In this document: piece by piece, positions 1 to 8,168 of the stretch
How positions within the stretch are numbered: position 1 is the first letter of the stretch
Layout of the letters: every line of letters begins with the position of its first letter
Assembly: GCF_008973465.1 (NCBI RefSeq)
Contig: NZ_WBXN01000004.1
Coordinates: forward strand, 2,046,001 to 2,110,000
From: Streptomyces sp. SS1-1
Lineage (GTDB): Bacteria > Actinomycetota > Actinomycetes > Streptomycetales > Streptomycetaceae
Direction: 5' to 3'
DNA: 64,000 bases
Translations under genes and position numbers: made by a program
Notes under the pieces: generated by a model
The model's input: only the letters and a program-made list of their open reading frames with translations
The model's database searches: none
What the model was told of the DNA's origin: nothing

Positions 1-1
1 G

Positions 2-436
2 GAGCTGTTCCGGCTCCAGGCGCTCGAACGGGACCTGGCCCATCTGCGGGGCCCCGAGTGGCGGGCCGGGCTGACGGCCCTGCCGGCGACGCGGGCGTAC
101 GCGGACCGGGTGCGCTCCTGTGTGGAGGGGTGGCCGGGCGGCTATCTCGCCCACCACTACACCCGCTACCTCGGCGACCTCTCCGGCGGCCAGATCATCC
201 GCGACCGGGCGGAGCGGACGTGGGGCTTCGCGCGCAAGGGCGACGGGGTCCGGTTCTACGTCTTCGAGGGGATCGCGAACCCCGCCGCGTTCAAGCGGGA
301 GTACCGCGCGCTGCTGGACGGCGTCCCGGCGGACGACCTGGAGAAGCAGCGGATCGTCGCCGAGTGCAAGAAGGCGTTCGCGCTGAACACCGCGATGTTC
401 CGGGCGCTCGGCGAGGAGTTCCCGCTGAGCGCCTGA
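2..436 (+). CDS. Heme oxygenase (biliverdin-producing), 5' partial
   Basis: This is the C-terminal 144 residues of a heme oxygenase, the enzyme that opens heme to biliverdin, CO and ferrous iron. The frame is open from base 2, so the start lies outside the window. The family signature is clear: the stretch HHYTRYLGDLSGGQ (about residues 53-66 of the visible part) is the distal-helix motif with the Gly-Gly that allows the helix to kink over the heme. Bacterial HmuO-type enzymes are about 215 residues, so roughly one third is missing, including the proximal histidine. It lies close to the iron-box-controlled efe operon, which suggests a local iron-acquisition cluster. It ends six bases before the convergent PhzF-like gene. 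The family assignment is secure; substrate preference is inferred from family. Confidence 0.93.
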   Translation, partial: ELFRLQALERDLAHLRGPEWRAGLTALPATRAYADRVRSCVEGWPGGYLAHHYTRYLGDLSGGQIIRDRAERTWGFARKGDGVRFYVFEGIANPAAFKREYRALLDGVPADDLEKQRIVAECKKAFALNTAMFRALGEEFPLSA

Positions 437-442
437 GCCGGC

Positions 443-1087
443 TCAGCGTTCCAGGACGACCCGGCCTCCCAGCTCGACCCAGTCCCCCGGCTGGGGTGCG
501 GTCAGCAGCTGGGAGCCGGCGCCCTGGGTGATGTTGAGGGCGCGGCCGAGGCGATGGGTGAGCTGCATCGCCGCCGCGCCCGTCGCCTCGTCCTCCTCGA
601 TGCCGTCGCCCCGGCCGGGGAAGCCGCGGGCGCGGATCCGCCCGGCGGCCTCGTCCTCCCAGGCCCAGGCGTAGATCCACTCCCCCGGCGGCGGCACCTC
701 CAGGTCGTCGACCTCGGCGGCCGAGGCGTACTGGCGCAGCGTGCGCGGCGGGGCCCACTCGGGGCGGGCCTCGATCCAGCAGAACTCTCCGTCGATCCGG
801 GTGCCCACGACTCCGGCGGGCGTGACCAGTTCGGGCACGTCCAGCAGCCAGGCGGTGCCGACGCAGGGATGGCCGGCGAAGGGCAGCCGGGTGGACGGGG
901 TGTGGATGTCGACGACCCCGCGCTCGGGGTCGTCCACGAACACGGTCTCGCTGAACCCGAGTTTGGCGGCCAGCGCCTGCCGGTCCCGGGCGTCCGGGAT
1001 CACCGAGCCGTCCCGGACGACGCCGAGTTCGTTGCCGTATCCGCCCCTGGGTCCGCAGAACACGCGGAGGACGTCGTAGTCAGTCAC
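443..1087 (-). CDS. PhzF family phenazine biosynthesis-like isomerase
   Basis: A 214-residue PhzF-fold protein. Members are isomerases or epimerases with a diaminopimelate-epimerase fold; the substrate here is unknown. Visible motifs are the N-terminal GYGNELGVV (the usual GGNPLAVV region), SETVF, whose Glu is the conserved catalytic acid of PhzF, FAGHPCVGTAWLL, and the C-terminal EDEATGAAAMQL. It is shorter than typical PhzF proteins (about 260-300 residues), suggesting a compact subfamily. I chose the GTG at 1087, which begins VTDYDVLRVF and aligns with the family start; an upstream ATG at 1144 would add an Arg-rich tail. No clear ribosome-binding site is visible. It is divergent from efeO, and an 11-bp direct repeat lies 63-84 bp upstream. 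Confidence 0.85.
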   Translation of the reverse strand: MTDYDVLRVFCGPRGGYGNELGVVRDGSVIPDARDRQALAAKLGFSETVFVDDPERGVVDIHTPSTRLPFAGHPCVGTAWLLDVPELVTPAGVVGTRIDGEFCWIEARPEWAPPRTLRQYASAAEVDDLEVPPPGEWIYAWAWEDEAAGRIRARGFPGRGDGIEEDEATGAAAMQLTHRLGRALNITQGAGSQLLTAPQPGDWVELGGRVVLER

Positions 1088-1149
1088 GAGGGCATTGAAG
1101 CACCGCCGCGCGCGCGGGACGCCGGGTGCCCGGGACCGCCCCACCGGAA

Positions 1150-1171
1150 CCTTTGACCTTCCTTTGACCTT
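1150..1171 (-). promoter_or_regulatory. Tandem 11-bp direct repeat, PHO-box-like
   Basis: Two perfect head-to-tail copies of an 11-bp unit (CCTTTGACCTT on the plus strand). Read on the minus strand each unit begins with GGTCA, which fits the first five positions of the Streptomyces PhoP direct-repeat unit (G[G/T]TCA...), and the 11-nt period is that of a PHO box, but the remaining positions do not match. It lies 63-84 bp upstream of the PhzF-like start. A binding role is a guess. Confidence 0.3.
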
Positions 1172-1214
1172 TCCATGGGGACGTTTTTGGCCACTTAGGC
1201 CATCCTTAGCTTCG

Positions 1215-1233
1215 TTAGGTGAGCCTCACCTTG
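1215..1233 (+). promoter_or_regulatory. DmdR/IdeR-type iron box upstream of efeO
   Basis: TTAGGTGAGCCTCACCTTG matches the actinobacterial iron box TTAGGTNAGNCTNACCTAA at all fixed positions except the last two. The dyad GGTGAG/CTCACC is intact. It sits 56 bp upstream of the efeO start and about 130 bp from the divergent PhzF-like start, so iron-dependent repression of the efe operon is expected; control of the divergent gene is possible. Confidence 0.85.
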
Positions 1234-1288
1234 CTCGGCTGTGAGGCACGTCATGCGTCCTTTCCGGCCACCCCGATTTGGAGCCCTC

Positions 1289-2443
1289 ATGCGACCCGCC
1301 AGACTGTCCGCCGTCGCCGCCGCCACCACCGTGGCGGCCCTGACCACCGTCACCGGGTGCACCGAGAAGGGCAGTTCGGCGGGGTCCGACCGGGTCGTCC
1401 GGGTGACCGCGACGGACGACAAGTGCGAGGTGTCCAAGAAGGAGTTCCCGGCCGGTCACATCGAGCTCACCGTCGAGAACAAGGGCTCGAAGGTGACGGA
1501 GGTCTACGTCCTCTTCCCCGACGACCGCATCGTCACCGAGCGCGAGAACATAGGCCCCGGCACCAAGCAGACCGTCACCGCCGAGGTGAAGGCCGGCGAC
1601 TACACCATCGCCTGCAAGCCCGGTATGAAGGGCGACGGCATCCGGCAGTCCGTCAAGGCCACCGGCGGCTCGGCCGCCAAGCGCGACCCCCGCCTGGACA
1701 AGGCCGTCGCCGCCTACCGCGAGTACGTCCAGGAGCAGGCCGACGCGACGCTGCCGCTCGCCGAGACGTTCGCCGCGGCCGTGAAGTCCGGGGACGTCGA
1801 GGCCGCGAAGAAGGCGTACGCGCCCTCCCGCCTCGGCTGGGAGCGCACCGAGCCGGTCGCGGAGTCCTTCGGCGACATCGACCCGAAGGTCGACGTCCGC
1901 GAGGACGGCCTGGAGGACGGCCAGGACCCGGCGACCGACTGGACCGGCTGGCACCGGCTGGAGAAGTCGCTCTGGAAGGACAAGAAGATCGGCGACCGGG
2001 AGAAGGAGCTCGCCGACCTGCTGATCAAGGACCTGAAGGACTGGCGGGACCGGGTCGGCAAGGCCGAGATCACCCCCACCTCCATGGCCAACGGCGCCAA
2101 GGAACTCCTCGACGAGGTCGCCACCGGCAAGGTCACCGGCGAGGAGGAGCGCTACTCGCACACCGACCTGGTCGACTTCAAGGCCAACGTCGAGGGCGCG
2201 GAGAAGGCGTACGAGCTGCTGAAGCCCGTCGCCCAGGGCAACGAGCCGGAGCTCGTCACCGAACTCGACCGGCAGTTCGCCGCGCTGGACGGCCTGCTGG
2301 ACAAGTACCGCGCCGACAAGGACTCGTACGCGTTCACCTCGTACGACAAGGTCGGCGACGCCGACCGCAAGCAGCTCTCGGACGGGGTCAACGCCCTGGC
2401 GGAGCCGCTGTCCAAGCTCGCCGCCGCCGTCGTCGTCAAGTAG
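1289..2443 (+). CDS. efeO: EfeO, iron uptake lipoprotein (cupredoxin plus M75/imelysin domain)
   Basis: A 384-residue periplasmic-type component of the EfeUOB iron uptake system. I chose ATG 1289 because a GGAG lies five bases upstream and the protein then begins with a short signal peptide and lipobox (TVTGC, Cys about residue 24); starts at 1241 or 1253 add a non-signal tail. After the signal come a cupredoxin-like domain (about residues 35-125, with a late Cys, YTIACKPGMKGDG) and the helical M75 domain (about 135-384) with the metal-site HXXE motif in GWHRLEKSLW. EfeO is thought to bind iron and pass it to EfeB and EfeU. It is first in a tight efeO-efeB-efeU operon behind an iron box. Confidence 0.93.
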   Translation: MRPARLSAVAAATTVAALTTVTGCTEKGSSAGSDRVVRVTATDDKCEVSKKEFPAGHIELTVENKGSKVTEVYVLFPDDRIVTERENIGPGTKQTVTAEVKAGDYTIACKPGMKGDGIRQSVKATGGSAAKRDPRLDKAVAAYREYVQEQADATLPLAETFAAAVKSGDVEAAKKAYAPSRLGWERTEPVAESFGDIDPKVDVREDGLEDGQDPATDWTGWHRLEKSLWKDKKIGDREKELADLLIKDLKDWRDRVGKAEITPTSMANGAKELLDEVATGKVTGEEERYSHTDLVDFKANVEGAEKAYELLKPVAQGNEPELVTELDRQFAALDGLLDKYRADKDSYAFTSYDKVGDADRKQLSDGVNALAEPLSKLAAAVVVK

Positions 2444-2452
2444 GGACGCGTC

Positions 2453-3712
2453 ATGACGGAACCGTCCGAGAAGACCACCTCCCGGCGTGCGCTGCTCGGC
2501 TGGGGCGGCGCCGGGCTGGCGCTCGGCGCCGTCGCCGCCGGCGGGGCCGTCGCGGCGACCCGGCCGGGCGACGACGCCGCACCGGCCGGCGCGGACACCG
2601 GCGCCGCGATCCCCTTCCACGGGAAGCGGCAGGCCGGTATCGCCACCCCGGTCCAGGACCGGCTCCACTTCGCCGCCTTCGACGTGCGGACCGAGGACCG
2701 GGCCGCGTTCGTCGCCCTGCTGAAGGAGTGGACGGAGGCCGCGCGCCGGATGACCGCGGGGCACGCGGTCGGCGACGGCGCGTACGGCGGTCTCGCCGAG
2801 GCCCCGCCGGACGACACCGGTGAGGCGCTGGGCCTGAAGCCGTCCCGGCTGACGCTGACGATCGGGTTCGGGCCGTCGTTCTTCGAGAAGTTCGGGGAGA
2901 AGTTCGGCATCGCGGACGCGCGCCCCGAAGCCCTCACCGAACTGCCCCAGTTCGCCGGTGACAACCTGGACCGCGACCGCAGCGGCGGCGACCTGTGCGT
3001 CCAGGCGTGCGCGGACGACCCGCAGGTCGCCGTGCACGCCATCCGCAACCTCGCCCGCATCGGGTTCGGCAAGGTCGTGGTGCGCTGGTCGCAGCTCGGC
3101 TTCGGCAAGACCTCGTCGACGACGCCCGACGCGCAGACCCCGCGCAACCTGTTCGGCTTCAAGGACGGCACCCGCAACATCGCGGGCACCGAGACCGACC
3201 GCCTGGACGAGTTCGTGTGGGTCGGCGAGAAGGACGGACCGGACTGGATGGCCGGCGGCTCCTACCTCGTCGCCCGGCGCATCCGCATGCACATCGAGAC
3301 CTGGGACCGCACGTCCCTGCAGGAGCAGGAGGACGTCTTCGGCCGCAGCAAGGGCGAGGGCGCCCCGGTGGGCAAGGCGAAGGAGCGCGACAAGCCGTTC
3401 CTGAAGGCGATGATGCCCGACGCGCACGTCCGGCTCGCGCACCCCGACTCCAACGGCGGCGCGACGATCCTGCGCCGCGGCTACTCCTTCACGGACGGCA
3501 CGGACGGCCTCGGCCGTCTGGACGCGGGCCTGTTCTTCCTCGCCTACCAGCGGGACCCGCGCACCGGGTTCATCCGGATCCAGCGCAACCTGGCGAAGGA
3601 CGCGCTCAACGAGTACATCCAGCATGTGGGTTCGGCGCTGTTCGCCGTCCCGCCGGGCGTCCGCGACAAGGACGACTGGTGGGGCAGCACGCTGTTCGGC
3701 AAGGAGGCGTGA
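2453..3712 (+). CDS. efeB: EfeB, Tat-exported dye-decolorizing peroxidase (deferrochelatase)
   Basis: A 419-residue DyP-type heme peroxidase of the EfeUOB system. The N-terminus has a twin-arginine signal (SRRALLGWGGAG followed by an Ala/Gly-rich hydrophobic stretch), so it is folded with heme in the cytoplasm and exported. The DyP hallmark GFKDGTRN (the GXXDG motif, with the catalytic Asp) is at about residues 237-244, and the C-terminal half has the conserved RRGYSFTDG and FLAYQRDPRTGFI blocks. In this system EfeB is proposed to oxidise ferrous iron or release iron from heme. It starts nine bases after the efeO stop and is followed three bases later by efeU, so it is translated as part of one operon. 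Confidence 0.94.
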   Translation: MTEPSEKTTSRRALLGWGGAGLALGAVAAGGAVAATRPGDDAAPAGADTGAAIPFHGKRQAGIATPVQDRLHFAAFDVRTEDRAAFVALLKEWTEAARRMTAGHAVGDGAYGGLAEAPPDDTGEALGLKPSRLTLTIGFGPSFFEKFGEKFGIADARPEALTELPQFAGDNLDRDRSGGDLCVQACADDPQVAVHAIRNLARIGFGKVVVRWSQLGFGKTSSTTPDAQTPRNLFGFKDGTRNIAGTETDRLDEFVWVGEKDGPDWMAGGSYLVARRIRMHIETWDRTSLQEQEDVFGRSKGEGAPVGKAKERDKPFLKAMMPDAHVRLAHPDSNGGATILRRGYSFTDGTDGLGRLDAGLFFLAYQRDPRTGFIRIQRNLAKDALNEYIQHVGSALFAVPPGVRDKDDWWGSTLFGKEA

Positions 3713-3715
3713 GGC

Positions 3716-4588
3716 GTGTTCTCCAACTACCTGATCGGTCTGCGCGAGGGGCTGGAGGCCAGCCTCGTCGTCTGCATCCTCATCGCCTACCTGGTGAAGA
3801 CGGGCCGCCGGGACGCCCTGCGGCCCGTGTGGGCCGGCATCGGCGTGGCGGTCGCCCTGGCGCTGGGCTTCGGCTGCGCGCTCGAGTTCGGCTCGCAGGA
3901 GCTGACGTTCGAGGCGCAGGAGGCGCTCGGCGGTTCCCTGTCGATCCTCGCGGTCGGCCTGGTGACGTGGATGGTCTTCTGGATGCGGCGCACGGCCCGC
4001 AACCTCCGCAGCGAGCTGCACGGCAAGCTGGACGCGGCCCTGCGGATGGGCACGGGCGCCCTGGTCGCCACGGCGTTCCTGGCCGTCGGCCGGGAGGGCC
4101 TGGAGACGGCCCTGTTCGTGTGGGCGTCGGTGCGGGCGGCCGGGGACGGCACCCCCCGCCCGCTGCTCGGTGTCGCGCTCGGCATCGCCACGGCCGTCGT
4201 GCTGGGCTGGCTGTTCTACCGCGGCGCCCTGCGCATCAACCTCGCCAAGTTCTTCACCTGGACCGGCGGCATGCTGGTCGTCGTCGCCGCGGGCGTGCTC
4301 GCGTACGGGCTGCACGACCTGCAGGAGGCGCGCTGGCTGCCGGGGCTCGCGAACAAGGCGTTCGACATCAGCGACACCGTCGATCCGTCCAGTTGGTACG
4401 GCACCCTGCTGAAGGGCGTGTTCAACTTCCAGCCGGACCCGACCGTCCTCCAGGTCACGGTGTGGCTGCTGTACCTGATCCCGACGCTCGCGCTGTTCCT
4501 CGCCCCGGTAGGGTTCGCCTCCGGGAAGGGGAAGGTGAAGGAACCGGATGAGCAGGGATCGCGGCCCTCGAAGGCTCCGCAGGCTTGA
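3716..4588 (+). CDS. efeU: EfeU, FTR1-family iron permease
   Basis: A 290-residue integral membrane protein with about seven hydrophobic segments. Both REXXE motifs that define FTR1 iron permeases are present: REGLEAS near residues 10-16 and GREGLETAL in the middle of the protein. These glutamates bind iron for transport across the cytoplasmic membrane. The GTG start at 3716 follows the efeB stop by three bases and has an AAGGAGG-like site inside the end of efeB, indicating translational coupling. The last 41 bases overlap the next lipoprotein gene. With the iron box upstream of efeO, the whole unit should be induced by iron limitation. Confidence 0.93.
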   Translation: MFSNYLIGLREGLEASLVVCILIAYLVKTGRRDALRPVWAGIGVAVALALGFGCALEFGSQELTFEAQEALGGSLSILAVGLVTWMVFWMRRTARNLRSELHGKLDAALRMGTGALVATAFLAVGREGLETALFVWASVRAAGDGTPRPLLGVALGIATAVVLGWLFYRGALRINLAKFFTWTGGMLVVVAAGVLAYGLHDLQEARWLPGLANKAFDISDTVDPSSWYGTLLKGVFNFQPDPTVLQVTVWLLYLIPTLALFLAPVGFASGKGKVKEPDEQGSRPSKAPQA

Positions 4589-5540
4589 CCGGAGCGCGCT
4601 GATAGCGGCCTCCTTGACCGCTTTGTCGTTGACGGCGAGCGGATGTGTGGTGGTCCACGGGGAGAAGGAGGTCCTTCCCTCGGCGACCAGGGCGGAGGCC
4701 GCGAAGGCGCTGAAGGAGTTCACCACCGCGTACAACGCGGCGGACAAGGCCTACGACAGCGCGCTGGACTCCGGCCGGGTCACGGGCGCCCTCGGCGCGA
4801 TCGACGCGGCCCGGCTGAAGGCGGGCCGGGCGACGAACCCCGGCGGCAACCCGGCGCACAGCCCGCTGGAGCTGTCGGACACCAAGTTCGCCATCCCCAA
4901 GAAGGCGGGCTGGCCCCGCTGGTTCGTCGCCGACGCCGCCGCCAACAAGGGCGGCCAGGCGCGCTGGGTGTTCGTGTTCGTCCGCCACGACCTGGACCAG
5001 CCGTGGAAGGCCGCGTATCTGACGCTGATGGCCCCCAAGGACGTGCCCGAGTTCACGACGGACGCGGACGGCTACGCCGAGGACGTCCCCGCGGACTCGC
5101 GGCAACTCGCCGTTGCGCCCCGGGATCTGAGCGAGCGGTACGTGTCCTACCTGAAGGACGGCGGGGACGCCTTCGCGGCCGGCGGGCAGACCAGCAAGTG
5201 GCGGCAGACCCGCGAGAAGCAGGCCGAACGCCCGGGTCTGGTCCGGCAGTTCATCGACGAACCGCTGACGAACGGCGACTTCGCCCCGCTCGCGCTGCGC
5301 ACGGCCGACGGTGGCGCGCTGGCGTTCTTCGCCTCACGGCACTTCGAGAAGCAGACGGCGGCGCCGGGCGCGTCCGTGCCGGTCCCGGGCAAGTCGGTGC
5401 AGGCCCTGACGGAGGGCGAGATCAAGCAGTCGCTGACGCTGGAGTTCGTCTCCAACGAGGTGGCGCTGGTCCCGAAGGGCTCGGGCAAGGTGGACGTCCT
5501 GGGCCGTATCCAGGGCATGACGTCCGCGAAGGGCGAGTAG
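4548..5540 (+). CDS. Predicted lipoprotein, efe operon associated
   Basis: A 330-residue protein of unknown function. The N-terminus has a basic patch, a hydrophobic segment and a lipobox (LTASGC, Cys about residue 33), so it is probably a membrane-anchored lipoprotein on the outer face. The body is soluble, with no recognised catalytic motif. It starts inside the last 41 bases of efeU in another frame, which implies co-transcription and coupled translation with the iron uptake operon; a role alongside iron uptake is only an inference from position. Its end lies 13 bases from the stop of the convergent PrimPol-like gene. Confidence 0.8.
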   Translation: MSRDRGPRRLRRLDRSALIAASLTALSLTASGCVVVHGEKEVLPSATRAEAAKALKEFTTAYNAADKAYDSALDSGRVTGALGAIDAARLKAGRATNPGGNPAHSPLELSDTKFAIPKKAGWPRWFVADAAANKGGQARWVFVFVRHDLDQPWKAAYLTLMAPKDVPEFTTDADGYAEDVPADSRQLAVAPRDLSERYVSYLKDGGDAFAAGGQTSKWRQTREKQAERPGLVRQFIDEPLTNGDFAPLALRTADGGALAFFASRHFEKQTAAPGASVPVPGKSVQALTEGEIKQSLTLEFVSNEVALVPKGSGKVDVLGRIQGMTSAKGE

Positions 5541-5553
5541 CCCCGACGGCGGG

Positions 5554-6285
5554 TCAGTGGCGCAGGGGCCAGGACGCGGAGACGTGGTCGGGCTCCTCGC
5601 CGACATGGCGGGCGCAGGCGTCGGTGAGGACCTCGAGGATGCTGAGCGGGTCGGGCAGGGGGTGCTCGGGGCCGCGTACCCAGTGCACGGACTGGCCGTC
5701 GCCGGGCAGCCGGGAGGGCGGCATCAGGACGTAGGAGCCGCGGCAGTGCCAGCGCAGCCCGGGGTGCTCGTCCATGGTCTCGGGGTGGCAGTCCAGCTCG
5801 CAGGGCCACCACTCGTCCTCGTCCTCGGGAGTGCCCCGGGTGAGGGTGAAGAACAGCAGCCGCCCGTCGTCGCTCTCGGCGACCGGCCCGACCTCGATGC
5901 CGGCGGCGAGCAGCCGCTCCAGCGCCTCGCGCCCGGGTGCGAGGGGGACGTCGAGGACGTCGTGCACCATGCCGGTCGCGGTGATGAAGTTGGCCTGCGG
6001 ATGGTGGCGGGCCCAGCGCTCGATCTGGCCGCGGTCGGTGGTGGACTGCGTCTGCCAGGCGAACGACACCGGGTGCCGGGCCGGGGTGGGACAGCCGACG
6101 CGGTCGCAGGAGCAGCGGTATCCGGCCGGGTGCGCGGCGGGCGCGAGGGGCAGTCCCGCGGCGGCGGCGGCGAGCAGCAGGGCCTCCCGGCCGCCGTCAC
6201 CGGCGGTGTCCTCCGGGGGGCGGCCTCGCAGCCACTGGGAGATCTTGCCCCGAAGGCCGGACCGGCCACCCAACTCCGCGCTCAT
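5554..6285 (-). CDS. PrimPol-like protein (bifunctional primase/polymerase N-terminal domain family)
   Basis: A 243-residue stand-alone protein resembling the archaeo-eukaryotic primase-polymerase domain that is common in actinobacteria. It shows the family's cysteine pattern before a PXXHP step (YRCSCDRVGC followed by PARHP), and the GVXXGPVXE-like turn (GIEVGPVAES). The segment corresponding to the catalytic DhD motif reads VLDVPLAP, so the second Asp appears replaced, which may mean reduced or lost polymerase activity. No helicase domain follows, unlike plasmid and phage primases. It is the only gene in its transcription unit that I can see; the neighbouring TetR gene is on the same strand 152 bases upstream. 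Confidence 0.75.
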   Translation of the reverse strand: MSAELGGRSGLRGKISQWLRGRPPEDTAGDGGREALLLAAAAAGLPLAPAAHPAGYRCSCDRVGCPTPARHPVSFAWQTQSTTDRGQIERWARHHPQANFITATGMVHDVLDVPLAPGREALERLLAAGIEVGPVAESDDGRLLFFTLTRGTPEDEDEWWPCELDCHPETMDEHPGLRWHCRGSYVLMPPSRLPGDGQSVHWVRGPEHPLPDPLSILEVLTDACARHVGEEPDHVSASWPLRH

Positions 6286-6437
6286 CTATCCCCTCGCCTC
6301 GCCGTCGTGCGGAACAGCATGCCCCATGGTCCCACCCTCGTGCGCCCCGGGGGGCCGTAGCGGACAAGAGGGCCAGGTGGGGCGAGCCGCGCACAACGCC
6401 CTGATCAGGGGTAATGGGGTCGCGGACGCGGTTTTCG

Positions 6438-7073
6438 TCACGCCGTCGGGCGCGGGGCGATGCCGTACAGCGCGTAGTCGACCAGGGTGTCCGTGTAGTC
6501 GTAGGAGATCGGGCCGGTGTACTGGAGCCAGCGCTGGGCCAGCGGGGAGACGAAGAGCTCCAGCGCGATGCGCGGGTCGACGTCGGGGCGCACCTGGCCG
6601 GCGTCCTGGGCGGAGCGCAGCCGGTCGACGTAGAGCCGCAGCGAGGGTTCCAGCAGCTTGGCCACGTACTGCCGGCCCAGCTCCTCGTCGACCAGGCCCT
6701 CGGCGGCGAGAGCGCGGGACGGCGCGTCGAAGCGGGGGTTCCGGAGCTCGTCGACGGTGGCGCGCAGGACCGCCTTCAGGTCGGCGGCGAGGTCGCCGGT
6801 GTCGGGGATGGCGTACGGCTGCTCCCCGGCCTCCCGCGCGGTGTGCTCGGCGAGGTCGAGGAAGGCCTCCATCAGCACCTCCGCCTTGGAGGGCCACCAG
6901 CGGTAGATCGTCTGCTTGCCGACGCCGGCGCGGGCGGCGATGCCCTCGATGGTGGTGCGGGGGTAGCCGACCTCGACGACCAGGGCGAGGGCGGCGTCGT
7001 AGATGGCCCGGCGGGACCGCTCGCTGCGGCGGCCGGCGTTGGGGGCGGTCGGGGCGGGTTCGCGTGCTGGCAT
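6438..7073 (-). CDS. TetR/AcrR family transcriptional regulator
   Basis: A 211-residue one-component regulator. The N-terminal 65 residues form the TetR DNA-binding domain: RRAIYDAALALVVEVGYPRTTIEGIA followed by the helix-turn-helix GVGKQTIYRWWPSKAEVLMEAF. The C-terminal part is a helical ligand-binding domain of the TetR_C type found next to YRWWPSK regulators. No divergent target gene is visible; the nearest upstream gene, the Rsm22-like methyltransferase, is on the same strand 58 bases away, so the target may be itself or a distant gene. The ligand is unknown. Confidence 0.88.
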   Translation of the reverse strand: MPAREPAPTAPNAGRRSERSRRAIYDAALALVVEVGYPRTTIEGIAARAGVGKQTIYRWWPSKAEVLMEAFLDLAEHTAREAGEQPYAIPDTGDLAADLKAVLRATVDELRNPRFDAPSRALAAEGLVDEELGRQYVAKLLEPSLRLYVDRLRSAQDAGQVRPDVDPRIALELFVSPLAQRWLQYTGPISYDYTDTLVDYALYGIAPRPTA

Positions 7074-7131
7074 GGCCTGAATTTACCAGTTGACAAGACG
7101 CCGCGTCTCGCCAGATCCTGAGGCGGCCGTC

Positions 7132-8136
7132 CTAGGAGGTCTCCTCGGCGGAGGCCGGGGGCCAGGCGTCGCCCCAGTCCGTGTCGCGGGCCGCCCGGTA
7201 GAGGTCGCCGTGGCGCTTGGTGACCGTGGCCCGGCGCAGCGCCGGCTCGGTCTCGCACAGGTCGAGCAGGACCTGCCCCTTGCGGATCTGGGGCCTGCGC
7301 ACGACCCGGGCGGGGGCCGGGTGGGCCGGCAGCCGGGTGGCGGCGACGTAGCTGAACTTCTCGTCCTCGTAGGCGAGGGAGCCGCCCTTGATCTGGCGGT
7401 GCAGCGAGGAGCGGCTGACCCGCGCCGAGAAGTGGCACCAGTCCGTGCCGGGCACGATGGGGCAGGCGGCGCTGTGCGGGCAGGGCGCGGCGATCCGGAA
7501 CCCGGCGGCGACCAGCCGGTCACGGGCCTCGATGACCCGGGCGTAGCCGTCCGGGGTGCCGGGCTCGACGATCACGACCGTCCCCGCGGCCTTCGCGACG
7601 GTGTCGACGAGGGTGCCCCGGTCGGCGTCCGTGAGCTCGTTGAGGACGTAGGAGACGGTGACGAGGTCGGCGGCGTCGAGGGTGAGTCCCGCGCCGATCC
7701 GGGCGCGCTGCCAGCGGACTTCGCGCAGCGCCGGGTCGGCCTCGGCGATCTCCCGGCCGACGGCGAGGGCGGGCTCGGCCCAGTCCAGGACGGTGACCTC
7801 GCGCCGGCCCGGCCAGGTCGCGCCGACCGCCCAGGTCGCCGCTCCGGTGCCGCCGCCGACGTCGATGTGCCGCTCCGGCACCCAGCCGGGCACGGTCCGT
7901 GCGAACGCCTCCAGGGCGGAGCGGACGGCCGCGTAGGTGGCGGGCATCCGGTACGCGGCGTAGGCGGCCACGTCGGCGCGGTCCCGCAGGATGGGGCTGT
8001 CGGTCGGGGTGGCGCCCCGGTACGCGGCGATCAGCCGGTCGACGGCCTGCGCGGCCCGGCGGGGCGGAAGCCCGTCGAGCAGGGCGGCGAGGGCCGCGCG
8101 CAGGGTCTCGGCGGAGGGGGCGGCAGGGGCGTTCAC
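7132..8136 (-). CDS. Rsm22-family (METTL17-like) SAM-dependent methyltransferase
   Basis: A 334-residue protein of the Rsm22 family, predicted methyltransferases associated with the ribosomal small subunit. The SAM-binding motif I is IDVGGGTGAATWA (about residues 91-103), followed by the acidic VLDWAEPAL and the post-motif YVLNEL. Toward the C-terminus are C219, C225, C234 and C294, arranged like the cysteines that bind a 4Fe-4S cluster in Rsm22/METTL17 proteins. The GTG at 8136 begins VNAPAAPSAETLRAALAALL, a normal start for the family. In bacteria the substrate is not established. Confidence 0.85.
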   Translation of the reverse strand: MNAPAAPSAETLRAALAALLDGLPPRRAAQAVDRLIAAYRGATPTDSPILRDRADVAAYAAYRMPATYAAVRSALEAFARTVPGWVPERHIDVGGGTGAATWAVGATWPGRREVTVLDWAEPALAVGREIAEADPALREVRWQRARIGAGLTLDAADLVTVSYVLNELTDADRGTLVDTVAKAAGTVVIVEPGTPDGYARVIEARDRLVAAGFRIAAPCPHSAACPIVPGTDWCHFSARVSRSSLHRQIKGGSLAYEDEKFSYVAATRLPAHPAPARVVRRPQIRKGQVLLDLCETEPALRRATVTKRHGDLYRAARDTDWGDAWPPASAEETS

Positions 8137-8168
8137 CCCGGAATTCTACGAGGCCGCGGACGGCCTCC

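Noticed and set aside
1226..4747. Reading frame of 1173 codons on the minus strand across the efe operon
   Set aside because: It mirrors the efeO, efeB and efeU genes, which have clear domains; the minus-strand product is low-complexity Arg/Gly/Val-rich and is a high-GC shadow.
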